Assembly (NCBI RefSeq): GCF_015637705.1
Contig: NZ_JADOBE010000012.1
Span: 17,306 to 81,305, forward strand
Length of the DNA stretch: 64,000 nucleotides
Source: Pseudomonas sp. N040
Lineage (GTDB): Bacteria; Pseudomonadota; Gammaproteobacteria; Pseudomonadales; Pseudomonadaceae
Reading direction: 5' to 3'
The notes beneath the pieces were generated by a model that was not told the origin of the DNA, ran no database searches, and saw only the letters and a program-made list of their open reading frames with translations. The position numbers were made by a program, and so were the translations under genes. Positions 35,396 through 45,336 of the stretch are shown here, piece after piece (the first letter of the stretch is position 1; each line of letters begins with the position of its first letter).

Positions 35396-35569
35396 GCCAG
35401 CAGTTCAGCCTGCTCACCGGCTTCGCTTTTCTCACCGTGTATGCCTTGAGCGGGCCGCTGATGCGTGTGCTGCCCGATCGCTTTAACCCGAGCAAGGTGA
35501 TCGCCGGCGGCTTCCTGCTGTGGAGCGCCAAGACTTTGTAAACCGGCCTGGCGTCGGTGTTCTATTAGC
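35386..35569 (+). pseudogene. Remnant of an MFS transporter gene
   Basis: In frame from 35386 the sequence reads GLNRQQFSLLTGFAFLTVYA, then LSGPLMRVLPDRFNPSKVIA and GGFLLWSAKTL. It is interrupted by TAA at 35538-35540 and another stop at 35566-35568. It is the same segment as residues about 38-90 of the MFS protein at 27530 (LSRQQFGLLTGFAFVTVYAL). No start or further domains are present, so it is a dead fragment. It lies in a 366-bp gap before the sulfate exporter gene and follows repeat copy 2. Confidence 0.85.
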
Positions 35570-35630
35570 GGCTGCACCGCTCGACGCGGGGCAAGGCCGT
35601 TCTGCCTTCACAACCTGACTGAGTACGCTG

Positions 35631-36626
35631 ATGTTCGACAATTTCAAAACTCGCGCCGAGGCGGTATTTCCCGGCATCGCCATTGCATTGACCATTGGTT
35701 TTGCCGCGAGCTTTCTCGGCGAGCACTATGGTGCCCCGGCGATGCTGTTCGCCTTGCTGCTGGGCATGGCGCTGAACTTTCTCTACCAGGACCCGCGCTC
35801 GGCCACCGGTATCGAGTTCAGCTCGCGGCAGATCCTGCGCTTTGGCGTGGCACTGCTGGGCTTCCGCATCGCCTTCGATGACCTGCTGAGCATTGGCTGG
35901 CCGGTGTTCGGCATGATCGTCGCCGGGGTGTTCAGCACCATTCTGGTCGGGGTGCTGATTGCCCGGATGATGGGTTATCGGCCGCGCTTCGGCATGTTGA
36001 CCGGCGGCGCGGTGGGCATCTGTGGCGCCTCCGCGGCGCTGGCGCTGTCGGCCGTGCTGCCCAGGGACGAGCGGAACGAGCGGGCCACGGTATTCGTGGT
36101 GGTGGGAGTGACCTCGCTGTCGACCCTGGCGATGATCATCTACCCGGTAATCAGCGCGCAGTTCGGCCTGGATGACACCGCTGCCGGGATCTTCTTCGGC
36201 GCAACCATCCATGATGTCGCGCAGGTGGTCGGCGCCGGCTACTCGGTCTCCGATACCGCCGGCGATATCGCTACTCTGACCAAGCTGCTGCGTGTGGCCC
36301 TGCTGCTGCCGGTGGTGCTGATGTTCGCCATGATCTTCAGCGCCAGTCGCGAGGCTGGCGAGAAACGCCCGCCGCTGTTGCCCGGTTTTCTGGTGGCCTT
36401 TGTGGTGTTTGCCGCGCTGAACAGCCTGCTCGAGCTGCCAGTGCTGTTCACCGATGCCATGAGCTCGCTGTCGCGCATCTGCCTGGTCGCGGCAATCGCA
36501 GCCATCGGCCTGAAGAGCGACTTGCGCAGCATGCTGACGATTGGCTTCAAGCCGGTCCTGCTGATGCTGCTGGAAACCGTCTGGCTGGCGACTTTCGTCC
36601 TGCTCGGGCTGTATCTGCTGGGCTGA
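35631..36626 (+). CDS. YeiH-type putative sulfate exporter
   Basis: The 331-residue protein has about nine or ten membrane spans and the family segments LTGGAVGICGASAALALSAV near residues 123-142, TIHDVAQVVGAGYS near 190-203, and AAIAAIGLKSDL near the end. The family (Cons_hypoth698, YeiH/YeeE-like) is often annotated as a putative sulfate exporter, but its transport activity is poorly proven. Placed after sulfite dehydrogenase genes, export of excess sulfate or sulfite fits well. Separate promoter possible because of the pseudogene gap upstream. Confidence 0.85.
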   Translation: MFDNFKTRAEAVFPGIAIALTIGFAASFLGEHYGAPAMLFALLLGMALNFLYQDPRSATGIEFSSRQILRFGVALLGFRIAFDDLLSIGWPVFGMIVAGVFSTILVGVLIARMMGYRPRFGMLTGGAVGICGASAALALSAVLPRDERNERATVFVVVGVTSLSTLAMIIYPVISAQFGLDDTAAGIFFGATIHDVAQVVGAGYSVSDTAGDIATLTKLLRVALLLPVVLMFAMIFSASREAGEKRPPLLPGFLVAFVVFAALNSLLELPVLFTDAMSSLSRICLVAAIAAIGLKSDLRSMLTIGFKPVLLMLLETVWLATFVLLGLYLLG

Positions 36627-36739
36627 CGGTGGCTTGTGCGACCGGCAAGTGCCATGCCGGTTAGCGCAATGGCCACCGTGCTCGCCACCCCGCTGTGTCC
36701 GGGGCAACCTGAGCGATGCCGGTGCAGCGCGGCACGGGT

Positions 36740-37624
36740 TCAGTTCAGGTTCTCCTCCCGGTTTGCCGCGCGAGTGAAGGCGGCGCGGTAGCCAGCCGGG
36801 GTGGCCGCGTGTGCCTGGCGAAAGCAGGCGGTCAGGTGGCTCTGGCTGCTGAAGCCGCATTCCTGGGCAATATGGGCGATCGGGATGCTCGACATGCCGA
36901 GCAGCTTGCGTGCCTGCTCGAGGCGCACGTTGAGGATGTAGCGGTGCGGCGGTGTGCCCATGGCGTCTTCGAAGATCCGGCGGAAGTGGGTCAGGCTGAC
37001 GCCGGCAAGCCTGGCCAGCGAAGGTGCCGAGAGGTCCGCCGACAAATGCTCGTGGATGTGGTTGAGCACCGTCTGCAACCGGAAAAACTGCGCATGGCGG
37101 GGGTTGATGAAGGTGTTGTTCGGCGTGGTCAGCACGCGGAAGCTTTGTTCGAGCATGATCCCGGCCAGGCGCTCCATGTAGCCCTGGTCGGCCAGGCGGC
37201 CTTTCTGCAGTTCATTGACGATCTGCTGGGCCGCGGCACCCACCAGCGGGTCAGTGAACGGCATCGGTGCGTTGTGGGATTCGGCCAGTGCATCCAGGCA
37301 CTGGGTTGCGCTGCAGGTACTGTCGATGAAGTAGAAGATGGCGTAGTCGATGGTGCCGGCATAGTGCCAGTGCGTCGGCACGCCGGCCGGTATAAGTTGC
37401 GACTGGGTTGGCAGATTCATGCTGCGCAACTGTTCCAGTTCACCCTCGCGCACGCGGCTGCCGCCGAACTGGGTAACCAGCGCGGACAGCTCCATGCCGC
37501 TCACCGTCAGCTCCATCGCCTGGTACAGGTAACGCTCGACATACAGCGGCACCGCGCCGCGGACATAGCCTTCCACGATGGGCGTGTGGCTGAGCTGCTT
37601 GCGCACTTTTGTCCAGGGTTTCAT
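36740..37624 (-). CDS. AraC family transcriptional regulator
   Basis: This 294-residue regulator has a long N-terminal ligand domain and a C-terminal double helix-turn-helix, starting with HEHLSADLSAPSLARLAGVS near residue 185 and including IAHIAQECGFSSQSHLTACF near residue 250. It is transcribed away from the acyl-CoA dehydrogenase gene with 128 bp between, so it probably controls the CoA cluster downstream. An 18-bp inverted repeat at 37662-37679 is a possible site. Confidence 0.88.
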   Translation of the reverse strand: MKPWTKVRKQLSHTPIVEGYVRGAVPLYVERYLYQAMELTVSGMELSALVTQFGGSRVREGELEQLRSMNLPTQSQLIPAGVPTHWHYAGTIDYAIFYFIDSTCSATQCLDALAESHNAPMPFTDPLVGAAAQQIVNELQKGRLADQGYMERLAGIMLEQSFRVLTTPNNTFINPRHAQFFRLQTVLNHIHEHLSADLSAPSLARLAGVSLTHFRRIFEDAMGTPPHRYILNVRLEQARKLLGMSSIPIAHIAQECGFSSQSHLTACFRQAHAATPAGYRAAFTRAANREENLN

Positions 37625-37661
37625 GGGTTGGATTATCCGTCTGCCGATGGTTTTTTTTTGA

Positions 37662-37679
37662 TAAAGATAGGTGTCTTTA
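37662..37679. promoter_or_regulatory. TAAAGA-N6-TCTTTA inverted repeat
   Basis: A perfect six-base inverted repeat in the gap between the AraC gene and the acyl-CoA dehydrogenase gene. It follows a run of T at 37651-37659. It could be a regulator site or part of the promoter; nothing else was recognised in the 128-bp gap. Confidence 0.4.
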
Positions 37680-37752
37680 CTGAAAGCCGCCAGCCCCGTC
37701 GACGCCTAGCATTCGTGACAAGACAAAAACACCATGTCCGACGAGGCGCATC

Positions 37753-39033
37753 ATGAAACTAAGCAAACAGCTCAACCTGCCCGCCATTTCAATGAGTGGA
37801 TTCGAAACGCCCCTGAGTGAGGAGGAGGGCGCCATTCAGCAGAGTGCGCACGCTTTTGCCCGCGACGTGTTGCGCCCGCTGGGACGCGAGTTGGACGGCA
37901 TGACGGCCGAGCAGGTGGTGGCGCCCGGGTCTCCCTATTACAGCGTGTTCACCGAAGCGGCCAAGCTTGGCCTGGATTCCGATCTGCTGGCGCAGTTGCC
38001 GCCGGACATGGCGGTTCGCGTTGAATCGATGGTCGGTGAAGAAATGGGCTGGGGCGATGCTGGCCTGGCTGTTTCGCTGACCGTCACGGCCTTCCCCGGT
38101 GAAATGGCGAAGACTGTTGGTAATCAGGAATTGATCGATCTGTGCGCCGGCAAGATCGGCTGCTGGATGATCACCCACCCGGACAAGGGTTCCGACGTTG
38201 GTGCGTTCGACCTGAAGCGTGAATGGCCGCAAGGGCAGCCAGGCAACAAGGGCAACATGTTTGCCAAAGTCGGTGCTGACGAAATCGTCATCAACGGCCA
38301 GTGTTCGGCCTGGGTGTCCAACGGCGCGGTGGCTCAGGTGGCCCTGGCCTATATGACGGCGGATTACGGTGACGGCTTCATCGGTGCTGATGGTCGTCCC
38401 AACGGTGTGGCGATGATCGTGCCGCTGGACCTGCCGGGCGTGAGCAAGGGCAAGCCACTGGAGAAGATTGGTCAGCGCTCGCTGCCGCAGGGTGAGGTGT
38501 ATTTCGACAACGTGCGGATTCCCAAGCGCTTCGCCATTGCCCTGCAGGACGAGTACTACGGCAATGTCGCCTCGGCCTGGTCGTTCGCCGGCACGCACAT
38601 GGGCCAGATGTTTACCGGTGTGGCCCGCGCCGCCTTCGAAATGGCGCTGGAGTACTGCAATCAGCGTAAACAGGGTGGCCAGCTGCTGATGGATCACCAG
38701 CTGACCCGCTATCGCATTGGCGACATGCTGCGCCGCGTCGAACTGTGCCGCGCGGTCGCGCGGCGGTCGCTGGCTTATGCACGCCTGACTCCGCAAGGCC
38801 ACCCGTGGGCTACGGCTTCCGGCAAGGTCACGGTTACCGAAGAAGCGATGAAGGTGGTGTCCGAAGCCCTGCAGTTGTTCGGCGGCAACGGCCTGACCCG
38901 CGAATACCCGATCGAAAAGCTGTTCCGCGATGCCCGCGCCGCGCTGATCGAAGACGGCGACAGCTACATGCTGACTACCCGGCTCGGCTTCCTCGCCCAG
39001 CAAATGTACGAAGACGGCTGGACCAAGAACTGA
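37753..39033 (+). CDS. Acyl-CoA dehydrogenase family protein
   Basis: The 426-residue flavoprotein has the acyl-CoA dehydrogenase layout: helical N-domain, middle beta domain with VINGQCSAWVSNG, and C-terminal helical domain with QLFGGNGLTREYPIEKLFRD. The usual catalytic Glu probably corresponds to the one in ALIEDG just after. Some members of this superfamily are desulfinases (3-sulfinopropionyl-CoA desulfinase), so both dehydrogenation and desulfination must be considered. It is the first gene of five in one direction, with a GAGG site before the ATG. Confidence 0.85.
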   Translation: MKLSKQLNLPAISMSGFETPLSEEEGAIQQSAHAFARDVLRPLGRELDGMTAEQVVAPGSPYYSVFTEAAKLGLDSDLLAQLPPDMAVRVESMVGEEMGWGDAGLAVSLTVTAFPGEMAKTVGNQELIDLCAGKIGCWMITHPDKGSDVGAFDLKREWPQGQPGNKGNMFAKVGADEIVINGQCSAWVSNGAVAQVALAYMTADYGDGFIGADGRPNGVAMIVPLDLPGVSKGKPLEKIGQRSLPQGEVYFDNVRIPKRFAIALQDEYYGNVASAWSFAGTHMGQMFTGVARAAFEMALEYCNQRKQGGQLLMDHQLTRYRIGDMLRRVELCRAVARRSLAYARLTPQGHPWATASGKVTVTEEAMKVVSEALQLFGGNGLTREYPIEKLFRDARAALIEDGDSYMLTTRLGFLAQQMYEDGWTKN

Positions 39034-39077
39034 TCACAGGCAAGACACCCAATCACTGAATTTCAGGAGCAAAGAAA

Positions 39078-40208
39078 ATGGCTAAATATCCCGTAGTTGT
39101 GTATGGCGCCAGTGGTTACACCGGCATGCTGACCATGGACTGGCTGATCGATCAGAACATCCCGTTCACCGCGGTGGCGCGCAACGCCAAGCGCACCCAG
39201 GAAATGATGGCCCAGCGCGTGGTGCGCCTGGAGTCGGCGACCTACGAGATCATCGAAGCCGAGCACACGGTCGAGTCGCTGACCAAGGCCTTCAAGGGTG
39301 CCAAGGTGGTGTGCAACACGGTCGGGCCGTTTGTCAATTTCGGCATCACCACCGTCGAGGCGGCACTCAAGGCCGGCTGCCACCATATCGACACCACCGG
39401 TGAGCAAAGCTACATGCTCCAGGTGCGTGAACAGTTTGGCGCGCTGTATGCCCAGGCCGGGCTGCTGGTTTCGCCGTCGGTGTCGTACATGTACACCTTC
39501 TCGGAAATTGCCGCCGAACTGGCCCTGGAAACCCAGGGCATCGATGCGCTGGAAACCGCTGCCATGTGCCGCGGCCCGCGTGACTCGGCCGGCGTCAGTG
39601 TGGGCTCAGCCGCCTCGATCTTTGAACTGATGCGCGCCAAGCAGCATTACCTGTGGGAAAACCAGCTCAGGGCGCACGCGGTAGACGCCTCGTTCAACAT
39701 CATCGACGCCAACTTTATCCAGCCGGTGTTCTGCCTGCCGTGGGGCGGCACTTCGCTGCCGATCTATTTCGAGAAGGATTCACGGGTGCGCAGCTGTATT
39801 TCCTCGGTCGGCTTCTACGACAACAACGTCATGCAGATGGTGCATGGCCTGGCCAAGAAGTGGGATGCCGAATACAAGGATCTGCCGAGAGAGCAGCAGG
39901 ATGCCGTGGTCAAGAGCCTGGTGGACTCGACCACCCCAAGCATGCCGCCGCGCGAGCGCACCAGCCTGCAGCGCAGCGTCGATGTCGCCATCGGTCGCGG
40001 CCAACTGGCCGCCGTGCGCGCCACCGTGCATGGCATCACGCCTTATATCTCTACGGGTGCCCTGCAGACCGCCGCGGTGATCAAGCTGCTCGACGGCGAA
40101 ACCAATGCGGTCGGCTTTGCCTCCGGCTCCAAGGCCTTCGGCCACCGCTACCTGCTCGGTTTCCTCGAGCAGCGCGGCCTGGCGCGCGCAACTGTGACCC
40201 AGCTCTAA
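39078..40208 (+). CDS. Saccharopine dehydrogenase-like NAD(P)-binding protein
   Basis: The 376-residue protein has an N-terminal Rossmann motif, VVVYGASGYTG at residues 6-16, then VVCNTVGPFVNFG and CHHIDTTGEQSYM, which are typical of the saccharopine-dehydrogenase-like/trans-acting enoyl reductase superfamily. Some related proteins reduce enoyl groups in trans. No lysine-pathway gene is nearby. It has an AGGAG site and is 44 bp after the acyl-CoA dehydrogenase gene, so it probably reduces or rearranges the same CoA intermediate; this is inference. Confidence 0.8.
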   Translation: MAKYPVVVYGASGYTGMLTMDWLIDQNIPFTAVARNAKRTQEMMAQRVVRLESATYEIIEAEHTVESLTKAFKGAKVVCNTVGPFVNFGITTVEAALKAGCHHIDTTGEQSYMLQVREQFGALYAQAGLLVSPSVSYMYTFSEIAAELALETQGIDALETAAMCRGPRDSAGVSVGSAASIFELMRAKQHYLWENQLRAHAVDASFNIIDANFIQPVFCLPWGGTSLPIYFEKDSRVRSCISSVGFYDNNVMQMVHGLAKKWDAEYKDLPREQQDAVVKSLVDSTTPSMPPRERTSLQRSVDVAIGRGQLAAVRATVHGITPYISTGALQTAAVIKLLDGETNAVGFASGSKAFGHRYLLGFLEQRGLARATVTQL

Positions 40209-40268
40209 CCACCCCCCCTTGGTGCGGCTTCCGCGAGCGGGAGCCGCACCCGTTTTCAGGATTCCGAC

Positions 40269-41837
<1,569 letters not shown>

Positions 41838-41861
41838 TCCCTGACAAATTAAAGGAACACC

Positions 41862-42710
41862 ATGAGCAAGCTAGAAGATCGTTTTCCCAACAAGCGCGTG
41901 TTGATCACCGGAGCCACCACCGGTTTTGGCGAGGCGCTGGCCTATCAACTGGCCGCGCGCGGCTGGAAGGTGGCGGTCACCGGGCGCAAGCTCGACGCAG
42001 TCAAGCGTACCGCGAAGAAAGTCACCGAGCTCGGCGGTACCGGCCTCGGCTTGCGTCTTGAAGTGCGCGAGAAGGATCAGTGGGAAGCCGTGCACAAGGC
42101 GCTGGACAAGGCCTGGGGCGGCATCGATATCCTGGTGAACAATGCTGGTGTGGCCGATGCCAACAGCTTCGACAAGATGGACGATGCCGCCTGGGACAAC
42201 CTGATGTCGACCAACCTGGATGGTGTGATCAACGGCTGCCGTACGTACTCGCCGGACATGTGCAGGAACAAATCCGGCTATATCCTCAATGTGGCATCCG
42301 TTGCTGGCCTGCTGGCCTTCCCGGAAATGGCCAATTACAACGTCAGCAAAGCCGGCGTGATCGGTCTCTCGGAAACCCTGTGCGCTGAGCTGTCGCGTTT
42401 CAATATTGGTGTGACGGTGTTGTGCCCGGCAGGCTTCAGGTCGAGCCTGGCGGACAATGCCGCCCGTGATGGCCGCGCGATTGCCGACAGTTCAACCGGG
42501 CGCGCCGTCAAGGCGGATATCGACAATGGCAGGCACACCTCCGAAACGGTGGCTGCGTTTGCCATCGAAGAGATGGAGAAGGGCAACCTGTATTCGATCC
42601 CGCAGCTGGAATATCGCTTGGTCTGGATGCTCAAGCGCCTGATGCCCAATACCTTCTACAAGACCGTTGGCTGGCTCTACCGCAATCAACTCGGTCCATT
42701 TGCCAACTAA
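41862..42710 (+). CDS. Short-chain dehydrogenase/reductase
   Basis: This 282-residue SDR has TGATTGFGEA near residues 17-26 for NAD(P), NNAGVADAN near residue 94, a catalytic Ser in ASVAGL and YNVSKAG holding Tyr and Lys. The C-terminal about 40 residues carry a LVWMLKRLMP helix, as in membrane-associated SDRs. The reaction is probably oxidation of a hydroxyacyl-CoA or alcohol in the same pathway. It follows the ligase gene by 24 bp with an AAAGGAA site. Confidence 0.88.
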   Translation: MSKLEDRFPNKRVLITGATTGFGEALAYQLAARGWKVAVTGRKLDAVKRTAKKVTELGGTGLGLRLEVREKDQWEAVHKALDKAWGGIDILVNNAGVADANSFDKMDDAAWDNLMSTNLDGVINGCRTYSPDMCRNKSGYILNVASVAGLLAFPEMANYNVSKAGVIGLSETLCAELSRFNIGVTVLCPAGFRSSLADNAARDGRAIADSSTGRAVKADIDNGRHTSETVAAFAIEEMEKGNLYSIPQLEYRLVWMLKRLMPNTFYKTVGWLYRNQLGPFAN

Positions 42711-42744
42711 TCCGCACCGTCGGGTCTTTCGAGAGCTGCCATCC

Positions 42745-43983
42745 ATGAGCAACATCTACATCGCCGGCATCGCCATGACCGTATTCGGTCGACACACTGA
42801 ACGCTCCCTCGCCGACCTTGCCGGTGAGGCCCTGCAAGGCGCACTGAAGGACGCCGGCTGTCAGGCCAGCGACATTGGCGTGGCGTATTACGCCGGCATG
42901 ACCAACGGCCCGCTGCAGGGGCAGATCTCCATACCCGGCCAGGTGGTGTTCAGCAAGATCGGCATCCAGGGCATTCCCATCTACAACATCGAGAATGCCT
43001 GTGCCTCTGGCAGCAGTGCCTTCAATCTGGCAGTACAGAGCCTCAAGGCGGGTACTACCGATGTGGCGCTGGCTTTGGGTGCAGAGAAGATGAACATTCC
43101 TGACAAGCTGAAGGCCTTTGCCATCTTCGAAGGCGGTTGGGATGTCTCTACCGCAGAAGAGAACTACCAGACACTGGTCAAGATGGGCGAGGGCATTGTT
43201 CCGCCGGAAGGTTCAGAGTCGACGCGGCCTTACAGCAAGTTCATGGCGATCTATGCGGCCATGTGCCGTTATCACATGAAAACCTATGGCACCACACAAC
43301 GGCAGATTGCCGCCGTGTGTGCAAAGAATCACCAGCACTCGGTGCACAATCCGTTCTCGCAGTTCCGCCAGCCGTTCAGCATTGATGAAGTGCTGGCTGC
43401 GCCACCGATTACCTACCCGATCACCCTGCCAATGTGCGCGCCGCTGTCCGATGGCTCGGCGGCGGCGATCCTCTGCACCGAAGAAGGGCTCAAGCGCATT
43501 GGCGCTGACAAGCGGCGCTGCATCAAGGTCGCTGCCAGCGTGATTCGCAGCTTTACCCATCGTGGCCTGGATGAGCCGCACAAGCATGTTGGCCATCTGG
43601 CGGCGAATCAGGCCTACGAGATTGCCGGCCTCGGCCCGCAGGACATGCATGTCGCAGAGGTTCACGATGCGTCCGCCATGGGTGAGATCATTCAGGCCGA
43701 GAACCTCGGCTTTGTACCTTTTGGCGGTGGCGGCCCGGCTGCCGAGCGTGGCGAGTTCACCGTTGGCGGGCGTATCCCGATCAATCCGTCGGGCGGTCTG
43801 GAGTCGAAAGGCCATCCGCTGGGTGCGACCGGCATCGGTCAACTCTACGAGCTGGTGACGCAGTTGCGTGGCGAAGCCGGAGCGCGGCAGGTAGAGGGTG
43901 CCCGGCACGCGATCCAAGAGAATGGTGGCGGCCTGCAGGGCATCGAAGAAGCCGCGGTGGCCATTCACATCCTCAGTAAGTAG
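42745..43983 (+). CDS. SCP-x-like thiolase (acetyl-CoA acetyltransferase family)
   Basis: The 412-residue protein is a thiolase of the SCP-x/lipid-transfer type: Cys86 in ENACASGSSA, EVHDASAMGEI with the His near residue 315, and LESKGHPLGATGIGQ near residues 355-370. These enzymes cleave bulky or branched acyl-CoAs such as sterol or cyclic side chains. The ATG at 42745 was chosen; the longer frame overlaps the end of the SDR gene. It ends the five-gene set and a terminator follows. Confidence 0.87.
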   Translation: MSNIYIAGIAMTVFGRHTERSLADLAGEALQGALKDAGCQASDIGVAYYAGMTNGPLQGQISIPGQVVFSKIGIQGIPIYNIENACASGSSAFNLAVQSLKAGTTDVALALGAEKMNIPDKLKAFAIFEGGWDVSTAEENYQTLVKMGEGIVPPEGSESTRPYSKFMAIYAAMCRYHMKTYGTTQRQIAAVCAKNHQHSVHNPFSQFRQPFSIDEVLAAPPITYPITLPMCAPLSDGSAAAILCTEEGLKRIGADKRRCIKVAASVIRSFTHRGLDEPHKHVGHLAANQAYEIAGLGPQDMHVAEVHDASAMGEIIQAENLGFVPFGGGGPAAERGEFTVGGRIPINPSGGLESKGHPLGATGIGQLYELVTQLRGEAGARQVEGARHAIQENGGGLQGIEEAAVAIHILSK

Positions 43984-44006
43984 CCACGCCGCGCATGCGC
44001 CAGCCG

Positions 44007-44033
44007 AGCCCCGGAGCCTCTCCGGGGCTTATT
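44007..44033 (+). terminator. Hairpin terminator after the CoA cluster
   Basis: AGCCCCGGA (44007-44015) pairs with TCCGGGGCT (44021-44029) around GCCTC, followed by TATTT. It also overlaps the end of the opposite VWA gene. Confidence 0.65.
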
Positions 44034-45207
44034 TGGACAGGTAGCGCATGCCTTCTTCCAAGCCCTGCAGGGTCAGCGGGAACATCTGGTCTTCGACCAG
44101 TTCGCGCACCAGCCCGGTGGAAGCGGTGTAGCCCCAGGCGTCCTTGGGATAGGGGTTGATCCAGATCAGCTTCTTGAATTTCTCCATGAAGCGTTTCATC
44201 CAGATATAGCCGGCTTCCTCGTTCCAGTGCTCGACGCTGCCGCCGGCCTGGGTGATTTCATAGGGCGCCATGGCCGCATCGCCGATGAAGATCACCTTGT
44301 AGTCCGCGCCGTACTTGTGCAGCAGGTCGTGGGTGGCGAAGCGCTCCGAGCTGCGGCGCAGGTTGTTCTTCCACACCGATTCGTAGATGAAGTTGTGGAA
44401 GTAGTAGTACTCCAGGTGCTTGAACTCGGTCTTGCAGGCCGAGAACAGCTCCTCGCAGGCCTTGATGTGCGCGTCCATCGATCCGCCGATGTCGAACAGC
44501 ACCAGCAGCTTGACCTTGTTGTGGCGCTCCGGGCGCATCTGGATATTCAGCAGGCCGGCGTCCCGCGCGGTATGGTCGATGGTCCCGCCGAGGTCGAATT
44601 CTTCCGCCGCGCCCTCGCGGGCGAACTTGCGCAGGCGGCGCAGGGCGACCTTGATGTTGCGTGTGCCGAGTTCGACCTGATCGTCGAGGTTCTTGTACTC
44701 GCGCTGGTCCCAGACCTTGGCCGCGCGACCCTGGCGCTTGCCGGCATCGCCGACGCGGATGCCTTCGGGGTTGAAACCGCCGGAGCCGAACGGGCTGGTG
44801 CCACCGGTACCGATCCACTTGCTGCCACCGGCGTGGCGTTCCTTCTGTTCTTCCAGGCGCTTCTTGAATTCCTCGATCAGCTTGTCCAGGCCGCCGAGGG
44901 ACTGGATCTGCGCGCGCTCTTCATCGGTCAGCAGGCGCTCGAATTCCTTGCGCAGCCACTCATCGGGGATCAGTGCCTCGAGGTGCTCGTTGAGGTTCTG
45001 CAGGCCGTTGAAGTAGGCGCTGAAGGCACGGTCGAACTTGTCGAAATGCCGCTCGTCCTTGACCAGCACGGTACGCGCCAGGTAGTAGAACTCGTCCATG
45101 TCGGCAAAGATTACCCGCTGTTTCAGCGCGTTGAGCAGGTCGAGCAGCTCGCGCACCGAGACCGGCACCTTGGCTGCGCGCATTTCATTGAACAGGTTGA
45201 GCAGCAT
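44029..45207 (-). CDS. VWA-domain CoxE-like protein
   Basis: The 392-residue protein has an N-terminal helical part and a C-terminal von Willebrand A domain with the metal-binding motif LFDIGGSMDAH near residues 233-243. It follows the CoxE family, whose genes pair with MoxR-type AAA ATPases for maturation of metalloenzymes or large complexes. Here the MoxR gene is just upstream in the same direction. The client is unknown; no xanthine or CO dehydrogenase is in the window. Confidence 0.85.
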   Translation of the reverse strand: MLLNLFNEMRAAKVPVSVRELLDLLNALKQRVIFADMDEFYYLARTVLVKDERHFDKFDRAFSAYFNGLQNLNEHLEALIPDEWLRKEFERLLTDEERAQIQSLGGLDKLIEEFKKRLEEQKERHAGGSKWIGTGGTSPFGSGGFNPEGIRVGDAGKRQGRAAKVWDQREYKNLDDQVELGTRNIKVALRRLRKFAREGAAEEFDLGGTIDHTARDAGLLNIQMRPERHNKVKLLVLFDIGGSMDAHIKACEELFSACKTEFKHLEYYYFHNFIYESVWKNNLRRSSERFATHDLLHKYGADYKVIFIGDAAMAPYEITQAGGSVEHWNEEAGYIWMKRFMEKFKKLIWINPYPKDAWGYTASTGLVRELVEDQMFPLTLQGLEEGMRYLSK

Positions 45208-45237
45208 GGCTGCGGACCTCTTTTAACACTCGGACGT

Positions 45238-45335
45238 TTTCCCCTCTCCCTGGAGGGAGAGGGTTAGGGAGAGGGTGGGGCGCACCCATAGCCCTCTCCC
45301 CCAGCCCCTCTCCCATGCATGGGAGAGGGGAGACA
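45238..45335. repeat. CCCTCTCCC intergenic repeat
   Basis: CCCCTCTCCCTGGAGGGAGA with GGGTTAGGGAGAGGGTGGGG and the inverted CCCTCTCCCCCAGCCCCTCT with CCCATGCATGGGAGAGGGG form a long imperfect palindrome between the VWA and MoxR genes. Such elements are frequent in proteobacterial intergenic regions. Confidence 0.75.
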
Positions 45336-45336
45336 A

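Noticed and set aside
37753..39033. Calling the acyl-CoA dehydrogenase a sulfinopropionyl-CoA desulfinase
   Set aside because: The region of the catalytic Glu looks preserved and nothing specific to desulfinases was seen, so only the family name is given.
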